The notes beneath the pieces were generated by a model. The model made no database searches, was not told the DNA's origin, and worked only from the letters and a program-made list of their open reading frames with translations. A stretch of DNA of 64,000 nt from Brevibacterium moorei (GTDB lineage Bacteria; Actinomycetota; Actinomycetes; Actinomycetales; Brevibacteriaceae): assembly GCF_024580735.1 (NCBI RefSeq), contig NZ_JANIJX010000009.1, forward strand, positions 1 through 64,000, given 5' to 3'. The position numbers and the translations under genes were made by a program. This document shows positions 43,225 through 52,076 of the stretch, one piece after another. Within the stretch, counting starts at the first letter, position 1, and each line of letters opens with the position of its first letter.

Positions 43225-44121
43225 TCACTTGTCTCCCTTCAGACGATCCATAGCGGTCACAGCACCCGCGCCGGCGGGGACGGTGACCTGGAAGTACTCC
43301 TGCTTCTGGCAGCCCAGGCCCTCGACCTCGACCTCGGAGACGTCGCCCGGGGCCAGGAACGGGAACTTGCCCGACAGCGCCACGCCCTTGGGCGTTCCGG
43401 TGGAGATGATGTCACCGGGCTCCAGCTGCATGAACTGGGACAGGTGGTAGACGATCTCCTCCACCGGGAAGATCATGTCCGAGGTATTCGAGCCCTGCCG
43501 GGGTTCGCCGTTGACGCGGCTGGACAGGTTCAGATTGTGCGGGTCGATGGCATCGGCGGTGACCAGCACGGGGCCCACCGGCATCGAGTCCTTGACGCAC
43601 TTGCCCTTGGCCCACTGGCCACCGGAGTAGGTCTGCTGGTAGTCGCGCTCGGACAGGTCGTTGGCGACCATGTAGCCGGCGATCGCATCCAGGGCGTCAT
43701 CCGTGTTCGTCAGGTACTCGACCTGCTTGCCGATGACCACGCACAGTTCGACCTCCCAGTCGAACTTCTGCGCCTGCGGCGGAATGCCAACGGCATCGTA
43801 GGGACCGGTGACCGTATTGGGGGTCTTGAAGAAGATAATGGGCGACTCCGGGGGATTGTCCCCGGACTCGGCTGCGTGCTCGGCGTAGTTCTGGCCGATG
43901 CAGATCACGGAGCCGGCCGCGGCGATCGGCGCTCCGATGCGCTGGCCGGCCACGTCGATAACGGGCAGGGAACCGGACTCCAGCGCGGCTGCGACCCGGG
44001 CCGGGCCCTCGGCCCAGAACTTCCCGTCGATGTCGCCGATGGAGCTGATGTCGTAGTGCTTGTCGCCGGCGTGGACGACGGGGGTCTCGTGCCCCTTCTC
44101 GCCGATGCGCAGGAATTCCAT
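43225..44121 (-). CDS. FAH-family hydrolase, probable 2,4-diketo-3-deoxy-L-fuconate hydrolase
   Basis: The 298-residue protein has the fumarylacetoacetate-hydrolase core: GQNYAEHA, SPIIFFKTPNTVTGP, the metal-site acidic pair in DWEVELCVVIGK, and STGTPKGVALSG near the end. In the L-fucose pathway this hydrolase splits 2,4-diketo-3-deoxy-L-fuconate into pyruvate and L-lactate. It directly precedes the dehydrogenase that makes its substrate. The 96-base gap upstream contains a hairpin and a single TATAGG word, so this pair of genes may have some separate control. Confidence 0.84.
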   Translation of the reverse strand: MEFLRIGEKGHETPVVHAGDKHYDISSIGDIDGKFWAEGPARVAAALESGSLPVIDVAGQRIGAPIAAAGSVICIGQNYAEHAAESGDNPPESPIIFFKTPNTVTGPYDAVGIPPQAQKFDWEVELCVVIGKQVEYLTNTDDALDAIAGYMVANDLSERDYQQTYSGGQWAKGKCVKDSMPVGPVLVTADAIDPHNLNLSSRVNGEPRQGSNTSDMIFPVEEIVYHLSQFMQLEPGDIISTGTPKGVALSGKFPFLAPGDVSEVEVEGLGCQKQEYFQVTVPAGAGAVTAMDRLKGDK

Positions 44122-44133
44122 AACGTCTCCTTA

Positions 44134-44139
44134 TATAGG
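44134..44139. promoter_or_regulatory. Single TATAGG word upstream of the FAH hydrolase gene
   Basis: TATATAGGTT here matches the left-hand box of the paired operators at 49538 and 54828. No second box is found 20 bases away on either side. It lies 12 bases before the start codon at 44121, on the opposite reading direction, so it could be a half-site or chance. Confidence 0.3.
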
Positions 44140-44151
44140 TTTTTTCTTGGC

Positions 44152-44208
44152 TGAGCAGTCACTTTGGTCCGAGAATCCGGGCAGATTTCAGACCAAAGTG
44201 ACTGCTCA
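44152..44208. terminator. Hairpin with perfect 18-bp stem inside the fucose operon
   Basis: TGAGCAGTCACTTTGGTC and its exact complement flank a 21-base loop between the aldo/keto reductase stop (44218) and the FAH hydrolase start (44121). It may be a partial terminator or processing site that lowers expression of the last two genes. Confidence 0.7.
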
Positions 44209-44217
44209 AGCGGGGGG

Positions 44218-45207
44218 CTAGCGGTAGTCGGCGGGGTCGCGTTCCAGGAGGCCACGCGAGACCGCTTCGGCCCAGAAGGCCTCGGGGACTTCGGCATCGA
44301 ACAGTTCGACGTCGCGCGCCACCTGTTCCGGCGTGCGCATTCCCAGAGTCACATTCGTCACCGCGGGGTCGCGCAGGCTGAACTGCACGGCCGCCGCGGG
44401 CAACGTGGTCCCATGGGCACGGGCGAGGTCCGCCAGAGCCTGGGCCTTGGACACGATGTCCGCAGGAGCTTCCTCGTAGTTGTACTTCGCCTGCGTCAGC
44501 GGGTTCTCATTGGCCAGGATGCCGGAGTTGAACACGCCCACATTGACCACGCCCACACCGCGTGCCGCGGCGGCCGGGAGCAGGTCGGTGCGACCGCCCT
44601 GTTCCAGCAGCGTATAGCGCCCGGCCTGCATGACGACGTCGATGTCCGTCTCCTGGACGAAGCGGGTCAGCATCTGCGCCTGGTTCATTCCCGCGCCCCA
44701 GGCTCCGATCACGCCCTCATCGCGCAGCCGGTTGAGGGTGGGCACCGCGCCCTCGAGCGCTTCGACCCAGAATTCGTCTGGATCGTGGATATAGGCGATG
44801 TCGATCCGATCGACGCCCAGGCGCTCCAGGGATTCGGTGATGGAGCGCTCGATCCCTGCCGGCGAATAGTCGCGCACCCGCGCCATATCACCGGGCACCG
44901 CGAAGCCCTCGTCGTCAAACTCCTTGGGTTCTTCGGCGGGCCGGATCAGTCTGCCGACCTTGGTTGAGAGGATGTACTCATCGCGTGGCTTATCGGCCAG
45001 GACCGCGCCGGTGCGCTTCTCGCTCAGGCCCAGCCCGTAGTGCGGGGCAGTGTCGAAGTACCGGATCCCGGCGTCCCAGGCGGCGGATACGGCGGCCCGG
45101 GCCTCGTCATCGGTGATCTGCCTGTACAGGTTGCCGATCGGAGCGCCGCCGAAGCCCAGCGTGTGCAGATCGGCCAGTCGGCCGATCAGCGGATTCTTCA
45201 CAGTCAT
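44218..45207 (-). CDS. Aldo/keto reductase, probable L-fucose dehydrogenase (D-threo-aldose 1-dehydrogenase)
   Basis: The 329-residue enzyme has the aldo/keto-reductase tetrad: aspartate and tyrosine in RYFDTAPHYGLGLSE, lysine in LSTKVGRL, histidine in AYIHDPDEF. The D-threo-aldose 1-dehydrogenase branch oxidises C1 of L-fucose, L-galactose or D-arabinose to the lactone, which fits its place between lactonase and downstream genes. It overlaps the lactonase stop by four bases. The dual sugar specificity of the branch matters here because the neighbouring plus-strand operon could use D-arabinose-derived acids. Confidence 0.86.
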   Translation of the reverse strand: MTVKNPLIGRLADLHTLGFGGAPIGNLYRQITDDEARAAVSAAWDAGIRYFDTAPHYGLGLSEKRTGAVLADKPRDEYILSTKVGRLIRPAEEPKEFDDEGFAVPGDMARVRDYSPAGIERSITESLERLGVDRIDIAYIHDPDEFWVEALEGAVPTLNRLRDEGVIGAWGAGMNQAQMLTRFVQETDIDVVMQAGRYTLLEQGGRTDLLPAAAARGVGVVNVGVFNSGILANENPLTQAKYNYEEAPADIVSKAQALADLARAHGTTLPAAAVQFSLRDPAVTNVTLGMRTPEQVARDVELFDAEVPEAFWAEAVSRGLLERDPADYR

Positions 45208-46178
45208 CGTGACTCCTTCATAGTCTGAGTGTTCCCGGCCCGGTCGTCTGCGGGCAGGTCTTCGTCTGTCGGCAGGTCTGCGAGGCCGTAGAACCGTAGA
45301 GCGTTGTCGCTCAGTACCGCCTCAAGCTCATCGGCCTTAAGGATGCCGGCCAGGGTGAGGTGGAGCGCGCCGAACCAGACCCGGTAGTCCAGCCCGTGGG
45401 CCAGGGTGGAGACCGGGTGGTCGCTGCCGAATAGCACCCGGTCCGGTCCGAAGGCCTCCAGCAGCGGTGGGAGGAAAGTCTGTGCCAGTTGCCCGGCCAG
45501 TTCGCCGGTGACGGGACCGGGTACCTGGCCGGGCAGGCCGGAGATCTTCACGGCCAGGGATCCGATCGTGGCCAGGCGCCGGATCCCCGGCAGCCAGGCG
45601 TCCCGTGCCGCGGCGAGCACCGCCGAGCGCTGCGCGGCCTCGGACACCCCGGCCAGCCCCTCCAGGCCGGGTTTGGCGATGTGGTCGAGCACCACGCCCG
45701 AGGCGTCCCCGCGGGCAGCGGCCACGGCCTCCAACAGCCCGGCGAGTTCTGCTGCCTGCTCGTGGCGGATGCACACATCCACCCGCAGACCGGCCGCCAA
45801 GACGGCCAACAGGCCGGGCAGGCGCTCGGCCAGGGCCCCTGCGGGCAGGCCCTCGAAGTTATCGCGCACCCCCACCACCAGGGGGAATTCCCGCAGGTCG
45901 GACAGATGCCGGGTCAGCGCCACGGTGTCGAGCAGGTCCACCGCCGCGACGATCCCGCGGATGTCTGCGGCCGCGGCCAAGTCCGTGACCCAGGCGACCT
46001 CGTCCAGGCGCTGGGCCTCGGCCACCCCGGCCTCGATGAACACCGCGCCGGCGGGCAAGCCCCCAGCGGGGAAGCCGGGGGCTCCCGGGAGACTGGCCTG
46101 CGGCAGGTCCGCGTTGCCGTCCATCCACGGATAGGCGAAGCGGTCCCTGTCCCACAGGTGCAGGTGCGCGTCGAACAT
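45204..46178 (-). CDS. Amidohydrolase, probable L-fuconolactonase
   Basis: The 324-residue protein is a TIM-barrel amidohydrolase of the PF04909 type. It starts MFDAHLHLWD with the metal-site HxH, has VVLDHIAKPGLEG in the middle, and FGSDHPVS with the catalytic aspartate near the end. Members of this branch hydrolyse sugar lactones such as L-fucono-1,4-lactone. Position between mutarotase and fucose dehydrogenase supports that role. It shares one base with the mutarotase stop and overlaps the dehydrogenase start by four bases. Confidence 0.84.
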   Translation of the reverse strand: MFDAHLHLWDRDRFAYPWMDGNADLPQASLPGAPGFPAGGLPAGAVFIEAGVAEAQRLDEVAWVTDLAAAADIRGIVAAVDLLDTVALTRHLSDLREFPLVVGVRDNFEGLPAGALAERLPGLLAVLAAGLRVDVCIRHEQAAELAGLLEAVAAARGDASGVVLDHIAKPGLEGLAGVSEAAQRSAVLAAARDAWLPGIRRLATIGSLAVKISGLPGQVPGPVTGELAGQLAQTFLPPLLEAFGPDRVLFGSDHPVSTLAHGLDYRVWFGALHLTLAGILKADELEAVLSDNALRFYGLADLPTDEDLPADDRAGNTQTMKESR

Positions 46179-46591
46179 CAGGCCACGACCCCGATGGTCA
46201 GCAGCAGGTTCGCGTACTGACGCTGATCCCCGGTGGCCACGACCACCGCGATGTTGGGATCGCGGGCGGCATCGTAGAAGGCGAAGCGCTCGAGGCCGGT
46301 GAACGGCACATCGGGCAGCAGCGCGCCGTAGCCGTCGACCGCAGGGGCCCGCCCGCCGGTGGCGTCGAGCATGAAGGTCGCGGCCTCGATGTTGACCGTG
46401 GCGGCCAGGGGCTCAAGCACCTGATCGACGCTCAGCAGTCCCGGGGTCACGTTCAGCGGGATTCGGGTGGCCGCGGCCGGGGCCCCCGTATTGTGCGGAT
46501 AGTTGCCGTCGGCCAGCAGCACCTGGGTGCCGTGGCCGCAACGGCCCAGGGCCGCCAGCAGCTCGGGGTGGAGCAGTGGAGTCTTGAGCAT
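46178..46591 (-). CDS. fucU: RbsD/FucU-type mutarotase (L-fucose mutarotase)
   Basis: The 137-residue protein interconverts sugar anomers, supplying the form used by the dehydrogenase. It has the RbsD/FucU hallmarks: HPELLAALGRCGHGTQVLLADGNYPH with the catalytic histidine, and a C-terminal YANLLLTIGVV. ATG 46591 begins MLKTPLLHPEL; a longer reading upstream lies inside the transporter gene and is a shadow. The stop overlaps the lactonase start by one base. Confidence 0.88.
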   Translation of the reverse strand: MLKTPLLHPELLAALGRCGHGTQVLLADGNYPHNTGAPAAATRIPLNVTPGLLSVDQVLEPLAATVNIEAATFMLDATGGRAPAVDGYGALLPDVPFTGLERFAFYDAARDPNIAVVVATGDQRQYANLLLTIGVVA

Positions 46592-46614
46592 ATCGGTTCC
46601 CCTTTCTGAAAGCC

Positions 46615-47976
46615 TCAGGCCGTGGCCGAGGCCTGGCGCCAGTGCGCTTCGATCTCCTCCAGCGACTTGCCGCTGGTCTCCGGGACCCGCGCCAGCACAT
46701 ACCAGCATGCCAGAGCGGACAGGGCGGCGAAGATGAAGAACACCCACGGCCCGATCCCGGCGAGCACGACGGGGAAGATCGCGGAGAAGATGGCGTTGAA
46801 CAGGTACTGGGTGAAGGTGATGACCCCGGTGCCGATCGCGCGCACCGACAGGGGCAGGACCTCGGGCACCAGCAGCCAGAACACCGGACCCATGCCGATG
46901 CCGAAGGCGAAGGTGTAGACGAACACCGCGGCGATCGAGAACCAGCCGGCGTCGGGCAGCAGCCACAGGGCGATCATCGCGATGGTCTGGCCGGCCATGG
47001 AGATGGCCAGCAGCTTCACGCGGCCCAGCCGGTCGATGATCGGCAGGGCGATCGCGGTGGACACGACCAGGGCGATGCCCACGCCGTAGTTGGCGTACAT
47101 GCCGGCCGAATCGCCCATCCCGGATTCCTGGAAGATGATCGGGGCGTAGTAGACGACCGCGTTGATGCCGGTGAAGACCTGGAAGAACGTCAGGATGAAC
47201 AGCACGATCAGCGGTTTGCGCGATGAGGTGAACAGCGCCTTGATCCCGCCGGTCTGGCGGCTCAGGCTGCCCGCGATGTCATCGGCCTCGGCCCTGGCGA
47301 TGTCCTCGGTGGCGCGCAGGGTGGAAAGCACCTTGACGGCGTCCTCGTGGCGGCCGCGGGTGATGAGCCAGCGCGGGCTGGCCGGGGCGATGATCATGCC
47401 GATCAGGAAGATCAGGGCGGGCACGGCGCCCAACCCCAGGATCCACTCCCATTTGCCGGATGCCTGGAAGGCGTCGCCCACGATGTAGGCGCACAGGATG
47501 CCCAGGTTCACCGCCAGCTGGTACATGCCGGTGAGCAGCCCGCGGATCCGGGTGGGGGAGAGCTCGGAGAGGTAGATCAGGCCGAACATGTTCGCGATCC
47601 CCACGCCCAGGCCCAGGAAGAAGCGGGTCGTGCCGATCAGCCCGACGCCGGGGGCGAAGAAGAACACGAGCGAGCCGACGAGGAAGATGACGGCCGCGAC
47701 GATGAGCAGGTGGCGGCGGTCGAACCGGCGCGCGGCGATCGATGCGCCGATGATCGAGGGCAGGGCACCCCACAGCAGCAGCGAGGTGATGAGCCCCTGC
47801 TGGCCCGCGTCGAGCCCCAGCTGTTCGGTCATCGGCGGCAGCGCGCCGGAGATGGCCCCGGAGTCGTACCCGTAGAGCAGTCCGGAGAATCCGGCCAGGA
47901 TCGCGATGAACACGACCTTGCCCGTGATCGGCTCCTTCGAATGGTCCACAGCGGCGTGGGCCGAGGTTGTAGTCAA
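46615..47976 (-). CDS. MFS sugar porter, probable L-fucose/D-arabinose transporter
   Basis: The 453-residue protein has twelve predicted helices and sugar-porter signatures: FSGLLYGYDSGAISGALP at the start, RFFLGLGVGIANM, PASPRWLITRGRHEDA in the central loop, and VPETSGKSLEEIEAHW at the end. It is a proton-sugar symporter type rather than the classical FucP family. The start appears to be TTG 47976, with GAAGG about ten bases upstream. It follows the dehydratase gene by 42 bases inside the operon. Confidence 0.86.
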   Translation of the reverse strand: MTTTSAHAAVDHSKEPITGKVVFIAILAGFSGLLYGYDSGAISGALPPMTEQLGLDAGQQGLITSLLLWGALPSIIGASIAARRFDRRHLLIVAAVIFLVGSLVFFFAPGVGLIGTTRFFLGLGVGIANMFGLIYLSELSPTRIRGLLTGMYQLAVNLGILCAYIVGDAFQASGKWEWILGLGAVPALIFLIGMIIAPASPRWLITRGRHEDAVKVLSTLRATEDIARAEADDIAGSLSRQTGGIKALFTSSRKPLIVLFILTFFQVFTGINAVVYYAPIIFQESGMGDSAGMYANYGVGIALVVSTAIALPIIDRLGRVKLLAISMAGQTIAMIALWLLPDAGWFSIAAVFVYTFAFGIGMGPVFWLLVPEVLPLSVRAIGTGVITFTQYLFNAIFSAIFPVVLAGIGPWVFFIFAALSALACWYVLARVPETSGKSLEEIEAHWRQASATA

Positions 47977-48018
47977 GGCTGGATGCCTTCTTTCGTGAAG
48001 CGGTGGTTCGATGGTGGA

Positions 48019-49380
48019 CTACTGGGCGGCGGGTGCCGCCGGCGCCGCTGCGATGGCGGCGCGTCCCTCGGGGGTGTCGGCCCATTCGGGGCCGAACGGG
48101 AAGGCGAAGTCGTGCAGGGTGGCGGGCAGGACCTCGGCGCCGGAACCGGGTGCGGCCGGTGCCCAGTAGCGTCCGGCGTGCACATCGGTGGGGGTGACGA
48201 AGTGTTCGTGCAGGTGGTCGACGAACTCGATGCAGCGGCCCTCCATGGTGCCGGAGACGGCCACGAAGTCGAACATCGACATGTGCTGGACCAGCTCGCA
48301 CAGCCCCACGCCGCCGGCGTGGGGGCACACGGGAACGCCGGCGTGGGCGGCCAGCAGCAGGTTCACGATGTTCTCGTTGACGCCGGCCACGCGGGAGGCG
48401 TCGATCTGCATGACGCGCAGCGCATCGGCCTGCAGGAACTGCTTGAACAGGATGCGGTTCTGGCAGTGTTCGCCGGTGGCCACCGGGGTCGGCGAGATGC
48501 CCTGCTGGATCGCGGCGTGGCCCAGCACATCGTCGGGGCTGGTGGGCTCCTCGACCCAGCGCAGGTCGAACTTGGCCAGGTCGTTGATCCAGGAGATCGC
48601 CTCGGCGACGTCCCAGCGCTGGTTCGCGTCGATCGCGATGGGGAAGCCCTCACCGCAGATCTCGCGGGCGATCGACAGGCGGCGGATGTCGTCTGCGCGG
48701 TCGGCGCCGACCTTGAGCTTGATCTGCTCGAAGCCGTCGGCGATCGCCTCGCGGCACAGTCGGGCCAGTTTCTCATCCGAGTAGCCCAGCCAGCCGGGAC
48801 TGGTCGTGTAGGCCATGTAGCCGTTGTCCTTGAGGTACTGGATGCGTTCGGCCCTGCCGGCCTCGCCGCGCTTGAGGATCGCCAGGGCGTCCTCGCGGGT
48901 CATGAAGTCGCTCAGGTAGCGCAGGTCGACCAGGTCCAGCAGGTCCTCGGCGCTCATGGTGCCCAGCAGTTCCCACAGCGGCATGCCGGCGCGCTTGGCC
49001 TTGAGGTCCCACATGGCGTTGACCACGGCGCCGATCGCCATATGGCTCACGCCCTTCTCCGGGCCCAGCCAGCGCATCTGGGAGTCGTGGACCAGCTCAC
49101 GCCAGAAAGATCCCATGTCTTCGAGGATCGGTTCGACCTCGCGGCCCTTGATCGTCTGGGCGATGACGCGGATCGCCTCGGTCTGGATGTCGTTGCCGCG
49201 TCCGATCGTGAAGACGAAGCCGTGGCCGGCGTCGGGGGCGCCCGCGGCGTCGTCCGTGGTGCGCACGATCAGGTAGGCGGCTGAGTAGTCAGGGTCCGGG
49301 TTCATGGCGTCCGAGCCGTCGAGGCTCTTGGACGTCGGGAAGCGCAGGTCGACGACATCGATGTCGGAGATGGTGGACAT
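48019..49380 (-). CDS. Enolase-superfamily L-fuconate dehydratase
   Basis: The 453-residue protein dehydrates L-fuconate to 2-keto-3-deoxy-L-fuconate. It has the enolase-superfamily residues of this group: KxK in QIKLKVGAD, aspartate in IDANQRW, glutamates in WVEEPTSP and ATGEHCQN, and histidine in [11 protein letters not shown]-terminal [20 protein letters not shown] is characteristic of fuconate dehydratases. It is the first gene of the minus-strand operon. The paired TATAGG operator lies about 160 bases upstream, shared with a divergent transporter gene. A longer upstream reading adds nothing family-like; ATG 49380 is preferred. Confidence 0.92.
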   Translation of the reverse strand: MSTISDIDVVDLRFPTSKSLDGSDAMNPDPDYSAAYLIVRTTDDAAGAPDAGHGFVFTIGRGNDIQTEAIRVIAQTIKGREVEPILEDMGSFWRELVHDSQMRWLGPEKGVSHMAIGAVVNAMWDLKAKRAGMPLWELLGTMSAEDLLDLVDLRYLSDFMTREDALAILKRGEAGRAERIQYLKDNGYMAYTTSPGWLGYSDEKLARLCREAIADGFEQIKLKVGADRADDIRRLSIAREICGEGFPIAIDANQRWDVAEAISWINDLAKFDLRWVEEPTSPDDVLGHAAIQQGISPTPVATGEHCQNRILFKQFLQADALRVMQIDASRVAGVNENIVNLLLAAHAGVPVCPHAGGVGLCELVQHMSMFDFVAVSGTMEGRCIEFVDHLHEHFVTPTDVHAGRYWAPAAPGSGAEVLPATLHDFAFPFGPEWADTPEGRAAIAAAPAAPAAQ

Positions 49381-49535
49381 GATGGCCTTTCCGTGGAGAT
49401 CACTGGTGGATTCGGGCGGCGGCCAGCGCACGATAAGCGACATCTGGCGGCGCTGCCCGTCATGTCTTGATTCAAACATAGGATGTTTCGCGCGGTCAAC
49501 CGAATTCGGTGTCTCCTTGCGCATAACCCCGATGT

Positions 49536-49566
49536 CTTATAGGTTACTTGAAGTTCCTATAGGAAC
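49536..49566. promoter_or_regulatory. Paired TATAGG operator between fuconate dehydratase and MHS transporter
   Basis: CTTATAGGTTAC and the perfect palindrome GTTCCTATAGGAAC have their TATA cores exactly 20 bases apart (49538 and 49558). It lies between two divergent genes (starts 49380 and 49634) and could regulate both. The same arrangement occurs at 38102-38139 and 54826-54855. Confidence 0.75.
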
Positions 49567-49633
49567 GCCCGATAAGTGACATGACGGAACGGTGAGAGCC
49601 TCCGCCGTGACCCCGTGCAAAGGAGCATGCCCG

Positions 49634-50959
49634 ATGGCAATCGCGCTCGATCGATCCAAGGACGGATCGCAGACCGCACCCGCAACACCCGCGGACCGGA
49701 AGAAGAACGTCAAACGGACAGCGGCGGCCGGCATCGTCGGCAGCATCATCGAGTTCTACGACTTCACCCTGTTCGGCCTGGCCGCGGCCGTGGTCTTCGG
49801 CCCGCTGTTCTTCCCCAGCCAGTCGCCCGCGGCGCAGACGATCAGCGCGCTGCTGACCTTTGCGATCGGCTACATCGGCCGCCCGATCGGCGGCATCGTG
49901 TTCAGCCACTTCGGCGACCGCTGGGGCCGCAAGCCCATGCTGCTGGCCACCCTGCTCATCATGGGTGTGTCCACACTGGCCATCGGCATGCTGCCGACCT
50001 ACCAGTCGGTGGGCCTGTGGGCACCCGTGCTGCTGGCGATCTGCCGGATCGTCCAGGGCATGGGGGCCGGTGCCGAACAGGTCGGCACCATGGTCATGAT
50101 GGCCGAGAACGGCGGGAAGAAGGGCCTGGGCCTGCGCATCTCCCTGCCCGGCATGGGCACCTTCGGCGGCATCGTCATCGCCACCGCCGTCTTCGCCCTG
50201 GTCTCCACCCTGCCGGAGGAGGCGCTGTTCAGCTGGGGCTGGCGCCTGCCCTTCTTCTTCGCCGTCATCACCATCGCCATCGGCATCTGGATCCGCTTCG
50301 GGATCACGGAGACCGAGGAATTCTCCCAGGTCGAGGACCAGGGCAAGGTCACGAAGGTCCCCGCGCTCGAGGCCATCAAGCAGCAGTGGAATCGCATCCT
50401 GGTGGGCTGGGGAATCGCCGGACCCTATCTGGCCTTCTCCACCCTGGTCCAGGTCTACATGCTGTCCTACATCACCAAGACCCTGGAGATGCCGGCGAGC
50501 TTCGGGCTGACGGCGAACCTCGTCTCCTCCATCCTGGCGGTCGCAGGCGTGCCCTTCTTCGGCTGGCTGACGGACAGGGTCGGCCGTGTCACGGTGTGGC
50601 TGTTCTCCATGCTGATGTTCGTCGTCTTCGGCCTGACCGCCTTCGGGCTCTTCGGCACCGGCAATGAGCTCATCATCATCGCCACCATGGTGCTGGGCCT
50701 GAGCATCGCACTGGCCAGCGGCTACGCCTCGCACAGTGTGCTGCTCTCGCGCCTGTTCAAGCCCGAACACCGGCTGTCCGGCCTGGTCCTGGTGCGCGAG
50801 CCGATGTCCGCCTTCCTGGCCGGGCCCATCGCAGCGGTCGCCGCTGCCCTCGTCACGGCCGCCGGGGACAAGCCGTGGCCCGTCACCCTGTTGTTCGTGG
50901 GCTTCGCCGTGATCGGCGCCGTCACCGCCTTCGCGACCCGCGCCTGGTACAAGGACTGA
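49634..50959 (+). CDS. MFS transporter, metabolite:H+ symporter (MHS) family
   Basis: The 441-residue protein has twelve helices and MHS signatures: GSIIEFYDFTLFGLAAAVVF in the first helix, then GRPIGGIVFSHFGDRWGRKP. The family carries organic acids and zwitterions with protons. ATG 49634 follows AAAGGAG; an upstream in-frame start has no ribosome site. It is divergent from fuconate dehydratase behind the shared TATAGG operator, and leads the Ldh/UxaA genes by 49 bases, suggesting uptake of a sugar acid they process. Confidence 0.86.
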   Translation: MAIALDRSKDGSQTAPATPADRKKNVKRTAAAGIVGSIIEFYDFTLFGLAAAVVFGPLFFPSQSPAAQTISALLTFAIGYIGRPIGGIVFSHFGDRWGRKPMLLATLLIMGVSTLAIGMLPTYQSVGLWAPVLLAICRIVQGMGAGAEQVGTMVMMAENGGKKGLGLRISLPGMGTFGGIVIATAVFALVSTLPEEALFSWGWRLPFFFAVITIAIGIWIRFGITETEEFSQVEDQGKVTKVPALEAIKQQWNRILVGWGIAGPYLAFSTLVQVYMLSYITKTLEMPASFGLTANLVSSILAVAGVPFFGWLTDRVGRVTVWLFSMLMFVVFGLTAFGLFGTGNELIIIATMVLGLSIALASGYASHSVLLSRLFKPEHRLSGLVLVREPMSAFLAGPIAAVAAALVTAAGDKPWPVTLLFVGFAVIGAVTAFATRAWYKD

Positions 50960-51008
50960 CGTCCTGCCCCTGTCACAGCCCCACCGACTCATAGAAGGAA
51001 GCCATCCC

Positions 51009-52067
51009 ATGAAATACGATGTCACCGGACTGCTGGACCTCGCCGCCGCCGCCCTGCAGACACAGCACGTGCCGGCCGAGGACGCCCGGCTGACCGCCCG
51101 CAGCCTGGTCCTGGCCGACCAGCGCGGGATCAACTCCCACGGCCTGCTGCGCCTGCCGCTCTACGTCTCCGCCCTACGTGAGGGCGGGATCAAGGCCAAC
51201 CCCGAACCCGTGCTGCGGGCCACCGGTGCCACCGCAACGCTCAATGGCGACGCAGGCCTGGGCCAGGTCGTCATGCAGCGCGGGGTGGACTGGGCCGTGC
51301 AGGCCGTCGCGGAATACGGAATCGCCGCGATCTCCGTGGAGAACTCGAGCCACTACGGCGCAGGGCAGTTCTGGACCGACCAGCTGGTGGCCCGCGGGCT
51401 GGTGGGCTTCCTGACCTCGTCCACGGGACCCACCGTCGCCCCCTACGGCGGCGTGTCCACGGTGCTGGGCACCAACCCGCTGACCATCGCCATGCCCAGC
51501 GCGGGGACCGACCCGCTGACGGTCGATATGGCGACCTCCAACGGGGCCTTCGGCAAGGTGATGGCGGCCAAGCAGGCAGGCCGGCCCATCCCCGCCGGCT
51601 GGGCGGTCGACGCCCAGGGCAATCCGACGACCGATCCGCAGGGCGCGATCGACGGGGCCCTGGTGCCCTTCGGCGACCACAAGGGATCCGGCGTGTCCGT
51701 GCTGCTGGAGGGCCTGGCCTCGGCCCTGAACACCGCGACCTACGCCTTCGACACCCAGGACATCTGGGACAACCCCGCCTCCCGGATGAACAACGGCCAC
51801 TTCCTCATCGCCTTCGACACCGAGCGCTTCGCCGGCCGCAGTGCGGTCGAAACCAAGGTCGCGGCCCTGCAGGACGCCGTCCACGGCGCCGGCGCCCGGG
51901 CCGCCGACGGGACCAGGGACACGCTCCTGGTACCAGGGGAGAAGGAATACACGCTGCAGCGGGAGTATGCGGTCGCGGTGGAACTGGGCGACGCCCTGGT
52001 CGCCGATCTGCGCGCCCTGGCCGCCGAGCTGGACGTGGACGCCGCCGCGCTGACCGCGGTGGGGTAG
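51009..52067 (+). CDS. Ldh-family NAD(P)-dependent 2-hydroxyacid oxidoreductase
   Basis: The 352-residue enzyme is of the malate/ureidoglycolate/sulfolactate dehydrogenase family (PF02615), distinct from classical lactate dehydrogenase. Hallmarks are DQRGINSHGLLRLP, the active-site histidine in SSHYGAGQFW, GTNPLTIAMPS, and a C-terminal GDHKGSGVSVLLEGLA. AGAAGGAAG precedes the ATG. It sits between an MHS transporter and a UxaA-like hydrolase, so it probably interconverts a hydroxy and a keto form of a sugar acid. A sulfolactate dehydrogenase role is an alternative because UxaA relatives include sulfolactate sulfo-lyase. Confidence 0.86.
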   Translation: MKYDVTGLLDLAAAALQTQHVPAEDARLTARSLVLADQRGINSHGLLRLPLYVSALREGGIKANPEPVLRATGATATLNGDAGLGQVVMQRGVDWAVQAVAEYGIAAISVENSSHYGAGQFWTDQLVARGLVGFLTSSTGPTVAPYGGVSTVLGTNPLTIAMPSAGTDPLTVDMATSNGAFGKVMAAKQAGRPIPAGWAVDAQGNPTTDPQGAIDGALVPFGDHKGSGVSVLLEGLASALNTATYAFDTQDIWDNPASRMNNGHFLIAFDTERFAGRSAVETKVAALQDAVHGAGARAADGTRDTLLVPGEKEYTLQREYAVAVELGDALVADLRALAAELDVDAAALTAVG

Positions 52068-52076
52068 GGTGCCGCC

